Source: an uncultured Prevotellaceae bacterium (GTDB lineage Bacteria > Bacteroidota > Bacteroidia > Bacteroidales > Bacteroidaceae). From it: 55,275 nt of DNA. Below the pieces are notes generated by a model, which had not been told where the DNA came from, made no database searches, and saw only the letters and a list, made by a program, of their open reading frames with translations. Positions 27,112-35,489 of the stretch are shown here, piece by piece; position 1 is the stretch's first letter; each line of letters opens with the position of its first letter. The position numbers and the translations under genes were made by a program. The stretch spans positions 1 through 55,275 of the forward strand of contig OMZE01000026.1 of the NCBI GenBank assembly GCA_900315455.1, read 5' to 3'.

Positions 27112-27266
27112 TCCTTCAATTCATTTCTTAGTCAAACAATAGTGAAAAGTGTACCTGCACCCATAATACTCGTGTTTTTCGGGTGCCATCTATAATAGAG
27201 ACGAAGAAAATGGGAATTTGTTATATCAATAACTGATTTTTTTGATTTTTTTTGAAATTTTCATCA

Positions 27267-27470
27267 TTAATTTTCAGTTTTGTCTTTCTCCAGCATTTTC
27301 TTTATTTCTGCATCCGTAGAAGTGAGTTTTTCCTTGCACAGTTTGATCAGTTCCTGTGCTTTCCTGAGTTCATCAGTAAGAGAGTCGATGTCAAGTTCAT
27401 CATTTTCCATCTTTCTCACGATTTGCTCCAACTGCTCTACAGCCTCTTCGTATTTGAAATTCTTCTTCAT
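27267..27470 (-). CDS. xseB: exodeoxyribonuclease VII small subunit
   Basis: A 67-residue helical protein that binds the large subunit XseA; the complex degrades single-stranded DNA to short oligonucleotides. FKYEEAVEQLEQIVRKMEN and LDSLTDELRKAQELIKLCKEKL-type heptads are the family pattern (here IDSLTDELRKAQELIKLC). It lies 28 bases after xseA on the same strand, which supports the call. Confidence 0.93.
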   Translation of the reverse strand: MKKNFKYEEAVEQLEQIVRKMENDELDIDSLTDELRKAQELIKLCKEKLTSTDAEIKKMLEKDKTEN

Positions 27471-27498
27471 TTTTAGTTCGTATTTAAGGATAAAAAAA

Positions 27499-28827
27499 TC
27501 ATACTATCTCGTCATTCTGTTTGCCGCCAATGACCACAGACTTGAATTTTCCCGATTTAAGGCGGGTTTCTACGACATTTCCTTCCGACAAGGAGGAGGC
27601 ATCCTTCACGGCTCTGCCCTGACAGACTGTGATGCTGTATCCTCGGTCGAGGATATGTTGTGGGTCAAGCACCGACAAAGCCTGTGTGAGCAATTCCATC
27701 CTATGCGTTTCCTTCCCTATCTTACTCATGAGGCAGGGTGATATCGTCTGTGCCAATTTGTCGAGCAGGAAACGTCTTTTCATTACTATTTGGCTTGACA
27801 TATTGACGGCACGCATAAACAGTGCGTCAAGTTTGGCTACCTGCTTACTCTTCACCACGGCAAAGAGTGTAGGGATGCGCGATGAAAGATGCTGGAAGTG
27901 GTTTTTCTCTCTGTCAACGGTATGTTGCACCGCCCTCAGTATCCGTTGATATGACTCAGTCAGCCTATTGTCTACCTCTTTTAACCTGTCAATAAGAAAG
28001 GCAGCAGCGGCAGTCGGTGTTTTCAACCGTTTGTTGGAGATGATGTCGAGTACGCTTTCATCGCGGTCATGGCCGATTGCAGTGATAATGGGCAGAGAGC
28101 AATAGGCTACTTTGCGTGCCAGGTTGAGCGTGTCGAACCCCGAGAGATCACTGGTAGCCCCTCCACCCCTGGTGATGACGATGCAGTCAAATTCCTCTTT
28201 GCGGTCTTCTATCTTCTCTATCGCAGAGATGACACTCTGTTCCACATCCTCACCTTGCATGATGGCTGCGAACAATTCGGTATGGAAAGAAAAGCCATAT
28301 TCATTTTCCGCCAGATGGTTGCAGAAGTCGCCATATCCTGCAGCAGTGGCACTCGAAACGACAGCGATACGCTGAGTGAACAAAGGCAATTCCAACTCCT
28401 TGTTGGCGTCGATTACCCCTTCTTTCTCCAACTGGCGTAGGATTTGCTGCCGCTTGGCTGCCATATCACCAAGAGTGAAAGTGGGGTCGATATCCGACAC
28501 TATCCATGAAAAGCCATAATTCTCATGAAACTGTGCACCAACCTTCAGCAGCATTTTCATACCTTGTTGAGGCAACTTGTCGGTCACCTGAACAAAATGC
28601 TTTTTGATGGAAACCCAACTGCTTCTCCAGCATTTGGCCGATGCCCTCGCCACAGGCGTGTTGCTGTGCTCTTCTTTCTGGATAAGATTCATATAGCAAT
28701 GGCCATTCACCTCACGCAATTCAGAAATCTCCGCCTCAACCCAGTACTCGTCGGGCATCTCGATTTCAAGGGTTTCACGAACCAGGCTATTGAGTTCGAA
28801 CAAAGTCAGTCGTTGACGGCTATTCAT
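27499..28827 (-). CDS. xseA: exodeoxyribonuclease VII large subunit
   Basis: A 442-residue nuclease subunit. The N-terminal OB-fold (about 1-105; LTLFELNSLVRETLE, YWVEAEISELREVNGHCYMNL) binds single-stranded DNA. The catalytic domain carries IAVVSSATAAGYGDF, DCIVITRGGGATSDLSGFD and PIITAIGHDRDESVLD. A long coiled coil follows and the C-terminus has HILDRGYSITVCQG. The start overlaps the end of the protease gene by 4 bases (ATGA). Pairing with xseB confirms the identity. Confidence 0.96.
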   Translation of the reverse strand: MNSRQRLTLFELNSLVRETLEIEMPDEYWVEAEISELREVNGHCYMNLIQKEEHSNTPVARASAKCWRSSWVSIKKHFVQVTDKLPQQGMKMLLKVGAQFHENYGFSWIVSDIDPTFTLGDMAAKRQQILRQLEKEGVIDANKELELPLFTQRIAVVSSATAAGYGDFCNHLAENEYGFSFHTELFAAIMQGEDVEQSVISAIEKIEDRKEEFDCIVITRGGGATSDLSGFDTLNLARKVAYCSLPIITAIGHDRDESVLDIISNKRLKTPTAAAAFLIDRLKEVDNRLTESYQRILRAVQHTVDREKNHFQHLSSRIPTLFAVVKSKQVAKLDALFMRAVNMSSQIVMKRRFLLDKLAQTISPCLMSKIGKETHRMELLTQALSVLDPQHILDRGYSITVCQGRAVKDASSLSEGNVVETRLKSGKFKSVVIGGKQNDEIV

Positions 28828-30248
28828 CTGTTATCGTTTAATAAGGTATATGCTTTGAGGAAATCGGGAATGCCATAACCAAATATATTGTTTGGAGTAT
28901 CATAGTTGTCGGCACTCTTCCGTATGGCATCCATTACCTCCAAGGCGGTCTTGGTGGGAGCCGACTGCCACAAGCATGCCACCAATCCCGAGATGATAGG
29001 TGCCGCAAACGATGTGCCCATGTCATTGCTCACTACCCCCCTGCCGTTGATTACTGCCGTGGCACTGCCCAATGCCATGATATCGGGTTTCACACGACCA
29101 TCTTGCGACGGACCGACAGAACTGAATGAAGAATTCACTCTCGACATGTTTACAGACCCCACTGCAAGAATGTTTCTTGCATCTGCGGGGAAGTTGATTT
29201 TCTTCCAAGTGCCAATACCGTCGTTGCCGGCACTATTCACATGAACGATACCTTTGCTGGCCAACAGCGATGCCGTACGTGAAATGAGGGCATGGTCTCC
29301 ATCGAGTTCTGCATACGTGTGGCTGGTCGACTTGTCATCGAAATCCTGAAAGCCCAGTGAACTGCTGATGATGTCGACCCCGATAGAGTCGGCATACTCT
29401 GCCGCAGCAGCCCAATAGTCTTCCTCGGCAAGACTTTCCGTATACGTGTCTTCCGTACGGAAGAGCCAGAAATCTGCTTCGGGGGCCGTTCCCACGAACT
29501 TACCTGGAAGATTGGTGGCCATAGTCGACAGCACCTTCGTACCATGTTCGGATTCCTTGAAGATATCGTCAGTGGCAAATGCCACGAAATCGTGAGTCCC
29601 CTTTATGTTCACGTTCCTGAGAGCAGGAATACGGTCAGCATTCATAAATCCCCCATCGAATATAGCAATAGTTATGCCGCGGCCTTTGTACCCCATTTCG
29701 TGCAGGCTCCTGCCATTCACCATATTGATATTTTCCTTTGCCACGCCATAATGATTGTCAGGACTTCCGCGCAGCGCAAGGTCATTTTGGACAATCAATC
29801 TTGCCGAGGCCTTTATCGTATCGGGTGCTGTGAACACCTTTATCGCATCTTTTACAAACGGAAGAGCGGTAAGTGTTTCCAGGCTGTTTTCGTTCACCAG
29901 TCTTACTACAACGGTATTGTTCCATTTGCTTTTGCTCACAATCTTCACGCCATCCACTGCATTAATTCTTCTGAGATATGCTGGTGTATGGGGCAAGTCG
30001 GTGGAGTCGGTAGCCAGACCTTGTTTATTTCTTCTTTGAATCGCTTTTCCCGACAAATAATCTTCTGGATGCGATAACGAATAAGGAGTGCCATGCTTGT
30101 CGGTAAGGAGTAGTCTGTAGAGGTAGCATTTCCCCCCGGGGAAACCCATGTGAGTTTCGTTCACACCAGCCTCATCACCTTTGGCAAGGGAAGGAAGCAG
30201 CATGCAAGAGGAAACGGCAATCAGTAAGAACCTTCTCAACATAGTCAT
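28824..30248 (-). CDS. secreted subtilisin-like serine protease (S8)
   Basis: A 474-residue exported protease with a signal peptide (about 1-22; an ATG two codons in is an alternative start). A pro-region of about 150 residues with IQRRNKQGLATDSTDLP is followed by the S8 domain: Asp198 in IAIFDGGF, His235 in SEHGTKVLSTMA, oxyanion Asn342 in NSAGND and Ser413 in GTSFAAP. It is a Bacteroidetes type of S8 peptidase with a long propeptide and no visible T9SS tail; the end FGYGIPDFLKAYTLLND is the normal domain end. It is the first gene of a unit with xseA and xseB, an unexpected pairing of a secreted protease with DNA repair genes. Catalysis is inferred from the intact triad. Confidence 0.92.
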   Translation of the reverse strand: MTMLRRFLLIAVSSCMLLPSLAKGDEAGVNETHMGFPGGKCYLYRLLLTDKHGTPYSLSHPEDYLSGKAIQRRNKQGLATDSTDLPHTPAYLRRINAVDGVKIVSKSKWNNTVVVRLVNENSLETLTALPFVKDAIKVFTAPDTIKASARLIVQNDLALRGSPDNHYGVAKENINMVNGRSLHEMGYKGRGITIAIFDGGFMNADRIPALRNVNIKGTHDFVAFATDDIFKESEHGTKVLSTMATNLPGKFVGTAPEADFWLFRTEDTYTESLAEEDYWAAAAEYADSIGVDIISSSLGFQDFDDKSTSHTYAELDGDHALISRTASLLASKGIVHVNSAGNDGIGTWKKINFPADARNILAVGSVNMSRVNSSFSSVGPSQDGRVKPDIMALGSATAVINGRGVVSNDMGTSFAAPIISGLVACLWQSAPTKTALEVMDAIRKSADNYDTPNNIFGYGIPDFLKAYTLLNDNR

Positions 30249-30276
30249 GAAAACAGGTAAAGATTGATTTATTAGG

Positions 30277-30284
30277 CAAAAGTA
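30277..30284 (-). promoter_or_regulatory. -7 promoter box of the protease-xseA-xseB unit
   Basis: The minus strand reads TACTTTTG, matching TAnnTTTG, 28 bases before the protease ATG. It sits between the ATTAGG/CCTAAT halves of an inverted repeat (30271-30276 and 30295-30300). Confidence 0.5.
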
Positions 30285-30366
30285 GTTTATTTTTCCTAAT
30301 AATCATGCATTCTTGTTCAAAAATCCACAAGCCGTACACAAAGTCGTGCTATTGCCAGGCGTTTTT

Positions 30367-30398
30367 TTTGATTTATTCGTCGGAAATATGTAATTTTG
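30367..30398 (+). promoter_or_regulatory. promoter of the MATE-radA transcription unit
   Basis: TTTG at 30367-30370, a 20-base spacer and TAATTTTG at 30391-30398 match the Bacteroidetes promoter well. Transcription should start about 30405, so the leader is only 7 to 13 bases. Confidence 0.65.
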
Positions 30399-30411
30399 CC
30401 ACACATTCTAT

Positions 30412-31785
30412 ATGAACATGGATAACAAGAAAGCCGCATTGGAGTTAGGAACAAAGCCTGTAGGGCAATTGTTGGTACAGTATGCCCTTCCTGCCATTGT
30501 GGCCATGACAGCCTCCTCGCTCTACAATATGATCGACAGCATCTTCATTGGTCAGGGAGTGGGTGCCATGGCCATTTCCGGGCTGGCTATCACCTTTCCA
30601 TTCATGAACCTGTCGGGTGCTTTCGGCGCTGCCATTGGCGTGGGTGCTTCCACGCTGATTTCTGTGAGGCTGGGGCAGAAAGACTATGCCACTGCATTGA
30701 AAATTTTCGGCAACACAATCAGTCTCAACGTCATCATCGGCATTGTCTTTGCTGTCGTAACACTTTATTTTCTGGAACCCATCCTGAGATTTTTCGGTGC
30801 CAGCGACAACACCCTACCCTATGCCTATGAATACATGCAGATAATACTGCTTGGCAACGTGATTACCCACATGTATTTTGGGATGAATGCCATCCTGCGC
30901 TCTGCCGGCAAACCCAGGATGGCCATGATGGCAACCATCTTCACCGTTGTCCTCAACACCATTCTCGACCCTATCTTCATCTACGGCCTTCATTGGGGCA
31001 TCCGTGGGGCTGCCATCGCAACCATCCTGTCTCAAATGACAGCATTCTGCTGGCAGTGCCGTCAGTTCAGCCACAAAGATGAAATCCTGCATTTCGAAAA
31101 AGGCATCTACAGACTCCACTCCAATTTGGTGAAGAACATCATCGCCATTGGCATTTCCCCGTTTTCCATGAATGCCACTTCGTGCCTGATTGTCATCATC
31201 TTCAACAAGAGTCTTACCTATTATGGAGGAGATTTGGCTGTTGGAGCATACGGCATTGTCAACCGCATCTCGTTTCTCTTCTTCATGGTTATCTTCGGTC
31301 TGAATCAAGGCATGCAGCCTATTGCCGGGTATAATTATGGAGCGATGCAATACGGCCGTTTGATGCAAGTGTTGCGCTATGCCATCATTTCTGCCACCCT
31401 TGTTTCCACTGCAGGATGTTTGGTGACCGAACTCTTCCCCTATTATTGCGCACGGGTGTTCACTACCGACCAATCACTTATCGATATGGCAGTAAGAGGA
31501 CTTAGGGTAGCCAACATATTCCTCTTTGTCGTAGGATACCAGATTGTCATCACCCATTTCTTCCAAAGTATCGGCAAGGCAAAAGTGAGCATCTTCCTGT
31601 CGCTCTCACGCCAACTGTTGTTCCTGCTGCCCATATTGCTCATTCTACCACGCTTCTTCGCTCTCGATGGTGTGTGGTTCTCTCTTCCCTGCTCCGACTT
31701 GATAGCCGCAGTTGTGGCTTTCATCATCATGCGTAAATATATGAATCACTTCAAAGCACAACACAAACTTCAAGAAAATGGCTGA
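30412..31785 (+). CDS. MATE family efflux transporter
   Basis: A 457-residue inner-membrane protein with about twelve hydrophobic helices in two homologous halves. The start GTKPVGQLLVQYALPAIVAMTASSLYNMIDSIFIGQGVG matches the NorM/VmrA-like MATE type, and SLTYYGGDLAVGAYGIVNRISF marks the second half. It should export cationic compounds or drugs in exchange for Na+ or H+; the substrate is unknown. ATG at 30412 or 30418 are both possible. It overlaps the next gene by 8 bases. Confidence 0.93.
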   Translation: MNMDNKKAALELGTKPVGQLLVQYALPAIVAMTASSLYNMIDSIFIGQGVGAMAISGLAITFPFMNLSGAFGAAIGVGASTLISVRLGQKDYATALKIFGNTISLNVIIGIVFAVVTLYFLEPILRFFGASDNTLPYAYEYMQIILLGNVITHMYFGMNAILRSAGKPRMAMMATIFTVVLNTILDPIFIYGLHWGIRGAAIATILSQMTAFCWQCRQFSHKDEILHFEKGIYRLHSNLVKNIIAIGISPFSMNATSCLIVIIFNKSLTYYGGDLAVGAYGIVNRISFLFFMVIFGLNQGMQPIAGYNYGAMQYGRLMQVLRYAIISATLVSTAGCLVTELFPYYCARVFTTDQSLIDMAVRGLRVANIFLFVVGYQIVITHFFQSIGKAKVSIFLSLSRQLLFLLPILLILPRFFALDGVWFSLPCSDLIAAVVAFIIMRKYMNHFKAQHKLQENG

Positions 31786-32410
31786 AAGAAGAATCATCAT
31801 CAATGTAGGGCGCCAGTTGGGCAGTGGTGGCCGAGTGATAGCCCAACTGCTGGCAGAAGAATTCGGCTGTGCCTTCTACGACAAGGAAATCCTCAACCTT
31901 GCAGCCAAGGAGAGCGGTTTCAGCGAGTCGTTCTTTGAACAGCACGACGAACACAAACGCTTTTTCAAGTCACTCTTTCACCTACATACCCAACACCTGA
32001 GCGACAACAACTTCTATACCAACAAATTCTCCGAGGAGAGCCTTTTCCAGTTTCAGGCTGAAGCCATTCTGAAGGCTGCCAGTGAGGGCAACTGCGTGTT
32101 TGTGGGCAGATGCGCCGATTACATTCTGCGCGACGACCCTGATGCCATCAGTGTTTTCATCACAGGCGACCTCAAGCAACGTGCATCCCAAGTGATGAAA
32201 CGACATGAGTGCAGTTATGCGAACGCATTAAAAATCATCAGCAACAAAGAGGGGAACCGAGCCTCCTATTATAATTATTTCACGGGCAAGAAATGGGGCG
32301 ACTGCCAGTCCTACGACTTGTCAGTCAACTCCTCTGTCCTGGGTCTGGAAGGCACAGCCCAATTCATTGCACAGTTCATCCGAGAGAGAAACAACAAGAG
32401 CAGCGAATGA
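31778..32410 (+). CDS. cytidylate-kinase-like P-loop protein
   Basis: A 210-residue protein of the cytidylate kinase-like family (Pfam Cytidylate_kin2 type). It begins RRIIINVGRQLGSGGRVIAQ, where GRQLGSGG is the P-loop variant typical of this group. CVFVGRCADYILRD and SVFITGDLKQRASQVMKRH form the nucleotide-fold and lid region. The role is unproven; it differs from the essential Cmk. The frame overlaps MATE by 8 bases and the next gene by 4, so it is translationally coupled to both. Confidence 0.88.
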   Translation: MAERRIIINVGRQLGSGGRVIAQLLAEEFGCAFYDKEILNLAAKESGFSESFFEQHDEHKRFFKSLFHLHTQHLSDNNFYTNKFSEESLFQFQAEAILKAASEGNCVFVGRCADYILRDDPDAISVFITGDLKQRASQVMKRHECSYANALKIISNKEGNRASYYNYFTGKKWGDCQSYDLSVNSSVLGLEGTAQFIAQFIRERNNKSSE

Positions 32411-32901
32411 AGAAGATAGGCATCATCAGTGATACACACACCTATTGGGATGACCGTTATGAAACCTATTTCAACGACTGTGATGAAATATGGCATGCCG
32501 GGGATATCTGTTCTGTGGAACTTGCCGAGCGGTTGGGTAAGATAGCCCACCTCAGGGCAGTTTGCGGCAATTGTGACGGCGGCGACCTTCGCCTGATTTT
32601 CCCTGAGATACTGCGGTTCAAATGCGAAGATGTCGATGTGCTGATGAAACACATTGGCGGTTATCCGGGTCGTTACGACCCCAGCATTGTCAGACAAATC
32701 ATGTCACGTCCCCCGCAACTGTTCATCAGTGGCCATTCCCATATCCTCAAGGTGAAATACGACCAGACCCTCCATCTCTTGCATATCAATCCTGGGGCTG
32801 CGGGGCTTCAGGGATGGCAACAAGAGCGTACGTTGGTGAAATTGACCATTGAAGGCAATAAATTCACCGATTGTGAGGTTATATCTTTAGCAGACAGATA
32901 A
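32407..32901 (+). CDS. YfcE/MJ0936-type metallophosphoesterase
   Basis: A 164-residue phosphodiesterase of the small calcineurin-like family. Metal-binding motifs are visible: IISDTH, WHAGDI, VCGNCDGGD, and SGHSHILK, with HINPGAAG near the end. The start is the ATG overlapping the previous stop (ATGA at 32407-32410); reading upstream in the same frame runs into the kinase gene. Substrates of this family vary, so the cellular role is open. It lies 26 bases before rfbB. Confidence 0.93.
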   Translation: MKKIGIISDTHTYWDDRYETYFNDCDEIWHAGDICSVELAERLGKIAHLRAVCGNCDGGDLRLIFPEILRFKCEDVDVLMKHIGGYPGRYDPSIVRQIMSRPPQLFISGHSHILKVKYDQTLHLLHINPGAAGLQGWQQERTLVKLTIEGNKFTDCEVISLADR

Positions 32902-32927
32902 ATTGTAACGTCAAAAAAATCATTCTC

Positions 32928-34076
32928 ATGAAAACATATTTTGTTACCGGTGCCGCCGGTTTCATAGGTGCCAACTTCATCAAATATCTCTTATATAATA
33001 AATATAAAGATGCCGACATCAGAATTGTCGTGCTCGATGCGTTGACCTATGCGGGAAACCTGGGAACGATAAAGGATGACATAGACGACGAACGGTGCTG
33101 TTTTGTAAAAGGCGACATCCGTGACCGCGACCTCGCCAACCGTCTCTTCACGGAAAACGATATCGACTATGTGGTGAACTTCGCCGCTGAGAGTCATGTC
33201 GACCGCTCCATTGAAGACCCTCAACTGTTTCTCTCTGTCAACATCCTTGGCACGCAGAACCTTCTCGATGCCGCCCGCAAGGCCTGGGTCACAGGAAAAG
33301 GCGACGACGGCTATCCTGTATGGAAATCAGGAAAGCGCTACCATCAAGTCTCAACCGATGAGGTATACGGGTCATTAGGCGACGAGGGCTTCTTCACCGA
33401 GCAGACGCCACTCTGCCCCCATAGTCCTTACAGTGCATCGAAGACTGCAGCCGACCTCATCGTGATGGCCTATCACGACACTTACCACATGCCCGTGACC
33501 CTTACCCGTTGTTCCAACAACTACGGTCCATACCATTTTCCCGAGAAACTCATTCCGCTCATCATCAACAACATCCTCTCAGGCAAGCCGCTCCCTGTCT
33601 ACGGCAAAGGAGAGAACGTACGCGACTGGCTTTATGTGGAAGACCATTGCAAGGCCATCGACCTGGTGGTGCGCGAAGGACGCGACGGCGAGGTATACAA
33701 TGTAGGCGGCCACAACGAGATGAAAAACATCGACATTGTCCGTCTTACCATCAAGACCATTCACGACATGATGGAGAACGACAAGGAATTGCGCAAGGTG
33801 CTGAAGAAACAAGAGTTCGACGCCAATGGAGACATCCGCATCGACTGGATTAACGACAGCCTCATCACCTTTGTTGCCGACCGCCTTGGCCACGACCTGC
33901 GCTACGCCATGGACCCCACGAAAATCAAGAACGAACTGGGATGGTATCCTGAGACCCGTTTTGCCGACGGCATTGTGAAGACCATCCGTTGGAACCTGGA
34001 ACATCAGGACTGGATACGGGAAGTGACAAGCGGTGACTACCAGAAATATTATGAAATGATGTATGCCAACCGATAA
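32928..34076 (+). CDS. rfbB: dTDP-glucose 4,6-dehydratase
   Basis: A 382-residue short-chain dehydrogenase/reductase. GAAGFIGANFIKYL is the NAD-binding Gly motif; the active site has VSTDEVYG and the YSASK catalytic pair. NNYGPYHFPEKLIPLIINN and VRDWLYVEDHCKAI are specific to RfbB. The product, dTDP-4-keto-6-deoxyglucose, feeds rhamnose and amino-sugar pathways. The next gene is a likely 3,4-ketoisomerase using that product. rfbA, rfbC and rfbD are absent from this window. It is slightly longer than the typical 350 residues. Confidence 0.95.
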   Translation: MKTYFVTGAAGFIGANFIKYLLYNKYKDADIRIVVLDALTYAGNLGTIKDDIDDERCCFVKGDIRDRDLANRLFTENDIDYVVNFAAESHVDRSIEDPQLFLSVNILGTQNLLDAARKAWVTGKGDDGYPVWKSGKRYHQVSTDEVYGSLGDEGFFTEQTPLCPHSPYSASKTAADLIVMAYHDTYHMPVTLTRCSNNYGPYHFPEKLIPLIINNILSGKPLPVYGKGENVRDWLYVEDHCKAIDLVVREGRDGEVYNVGGHNEMKNIDIVRLTIKTIHDMMENDKELRKVLKKQEFDANGDIRIDWINDSLITFVADRLGHDLRYAMDPTKIKNELGWYPETRFADGIVKTIRWNLEHQDWIREVTSGDYQKYYEMMYANR

Positions 34077-34134
34077 GGTTTTGAGCCTCGAAAATCACGC
34101 CACCTTTCAACAACACGAATAGAACTCTTTTCTT

Positions 34135-34548
34135 ATGTGGAACGACAAAGCACGAATACTTTCCTTACCCAAAATCACAGACCCCAGGGGCAACCTCACG
34201 GTTGCCGAACAAAACGGAGGGGTTCCTTTCAATATCAACAGGGTGTATTGGACTTATGACATCCCATCGGGTGAGGGGCGTGGCGGACATGCCCATAAGG
34301 AATGTGAGGAAATCATCATCGCGGTCAGTGGGTCGTTTGATGTCACCTTGGACAATGGTTCGGTTCGCAAGACCTTCCATCTCAATCACCCATACCAGGG
34401 ACTGTATGTTGGCACAGGTATCTGGCGCACGCTCGACGATTTTTCCTCAGGAGCCGTATGCCTTGTGCTGGCATCCCATCAGTTTGAGGAAGACGACTAC
34501 ATCAGGGATTACGAGGAATTCTTAACCTTTGCGAAATGTTCGAAATAA
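34135..34548 (+). CDS. FdtA/QdtA-like dTDP-4-keto-6-deoxyglucose ketoisomerase
   Basis: A 137-residue cupin protein. The motif GHAHKECEE carries metal- or substrate-site histidines, and YEEFL with DDYIRDYEEF at the end is typical of the WxcM-like C-terminal/FdtA family. Such enzymes convert dTDP-4-keto-6-deoxyglucose to the 3-keto isomer, the step before a PLP aminotransferase in making dTDP-3-amino-3,6-dideoxyhexoses (Fuc3NAc or Qui3NAc). Its location after rfbB agrees. The usual aminotransferase (FdtB) is absent; the next gene overlaps by 13 bases and is FemAB/GNAT-like. Whether it makes the fucose- or quinovose-type isomer cannot be told. Confidence 0.85.
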   Translation: MWNDKARILSLPKITDPRGNLTVAEQNGGVPFNINRVYWTYDIPSGEGRGGHAHKECEEIIIAVSGSFDVTLDNGSVRKTFHLNHPYQGLYVGTGIWRTLDDFSSGAVCLVLASHQFEEDDYIRDYEEFLTFAKCSK

Positions 34549-35474
34549 AACGATATACTCCGCAGGAAGAAAAGGCATGGGACCAGTTTGTCACATGTTC
34601 AAAAAACGGTACATTTCTGTTTCTCCGCCAGTATATGGATTACCATTCCTCACGTTTCAGAGACCATTCCCTACTGTTTTACGATGAGCGTGGCCTTTAT
34701 GCCGTCATGCCTGCCAATGAAGAGGGTACGACGCTCCACAGCCATCAGGGACTTACCTATGGTGGTCTCGTCGTCAATGAAAGAGCCACCGTATCTGGAA
34801 TATGCCACTTATTCGAGGAAATGAACGATTATCTCTCCCAGCAGCATTTTTCCAAGGTCATTTACAAGGCGGTACCCTGGATTTATCACCGCCAACCCTC
34901 TGAAGAAGACCTCTATGCCATAGCAAACATCTGCCAAGGCAATCTGGTAACCCGGCATATTTCCACCACCATTTCCCTCTCCGACCCTATACATTGGCGT
35001 CGTGACCATCGTTATGGGGCCAACAAGGCATTCTCCGACGGCATCACCGTGGAGCAGAGCAATGATTTCGCTGGGTTCTGGAATGTGCTGAACGACAATC
35101 TCCTTCAAAAATACGGGGCACAACCGGTGCATTCGCTGGATGAAATCACATTGCTACATGACCGTTTTCCGCAGCATATCCGTCTTTATACCGCAAAAAA
35201 AGATGGCATATTGCTTGGTGGGACAGTGGTTTATTGCTGTGAAAAGGTGGCACACGCACAGTATATTTCCGCCACGCCTGAAGGGAAAAGGCTTCACGCC
35301 ATAGACGCGCTTTTCAAGCATGTTCTTGCCGACGAATCACTCGGTGCACTTTTCTTCGACTTCGGTAAGTCGAGCAACGGCGATGGACATGACCTCAACA
35401 CTTCACTCGTCTCACAAAAGGAAGGCTTTGGCGGTAGGGGTATCTGCTATGATTGGTACGAATGGACCCTCTAA
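34536..35474 (+). CDS. FemAB/GNAT-fold acyltransferase-like protein
   Basis: A 312-residue soluble protein of the FemAB-like double-GNAT type. Signs are the N-terminal RYTPQEEKAWDQFV with SKNGTFLFLRQYMDYH, and a second-half segment with KKDGILLGGTVVYCCEKVAHAQYISATPEGKRL. ALFFDFGKSSNGDG precedes the end (GFGGRGICYDWYEWTL). It overlaps fdtA by 13 bases, so the two are translationally coupled. In sugar operons such genes are probable N-acyltransferases acting on the amino sugar; the acyl donor is not known. The identification is from motif memory and context. Confidence 0.75.
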   Translation: MFEIKRYTPQEEKAWDQFVTCSKNGTFLFLRQYMDYHSSRFRDHSLLFYDERGLYAVMPANEEGTTLHSHQGLTYGGLVVNERATVSGICHLFEEMNDYLSQQHFSKVIYKAVPWIYHRQPSEEDLYAIANICQGNLVTRHISTTISLSDPIHWRRDHRYGANKAFSDGITVEQSNDFAGFWNVLNDNLLQKYGAQPVHSLDEITLLHDRFPQHIRLYTAKKDGILLGGTVVYCCEKVAHAQYISATPEGKRLHAIDALFKHVLADESLGALFFDFGKSSNGDGHDLNTSLVSQKEGFGGRGICYDWYEWTL

Positions 35475-35489
35475 CACATCAATTGCGAT

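Noticed and set aside
27157-27186. Operator or terminator at the GCACCC/GGGTGC repeat upstream of the 91-residue gene
   Set aside because: A 6-bp stem with an 18-base loop and no T-run is too weak for a call.
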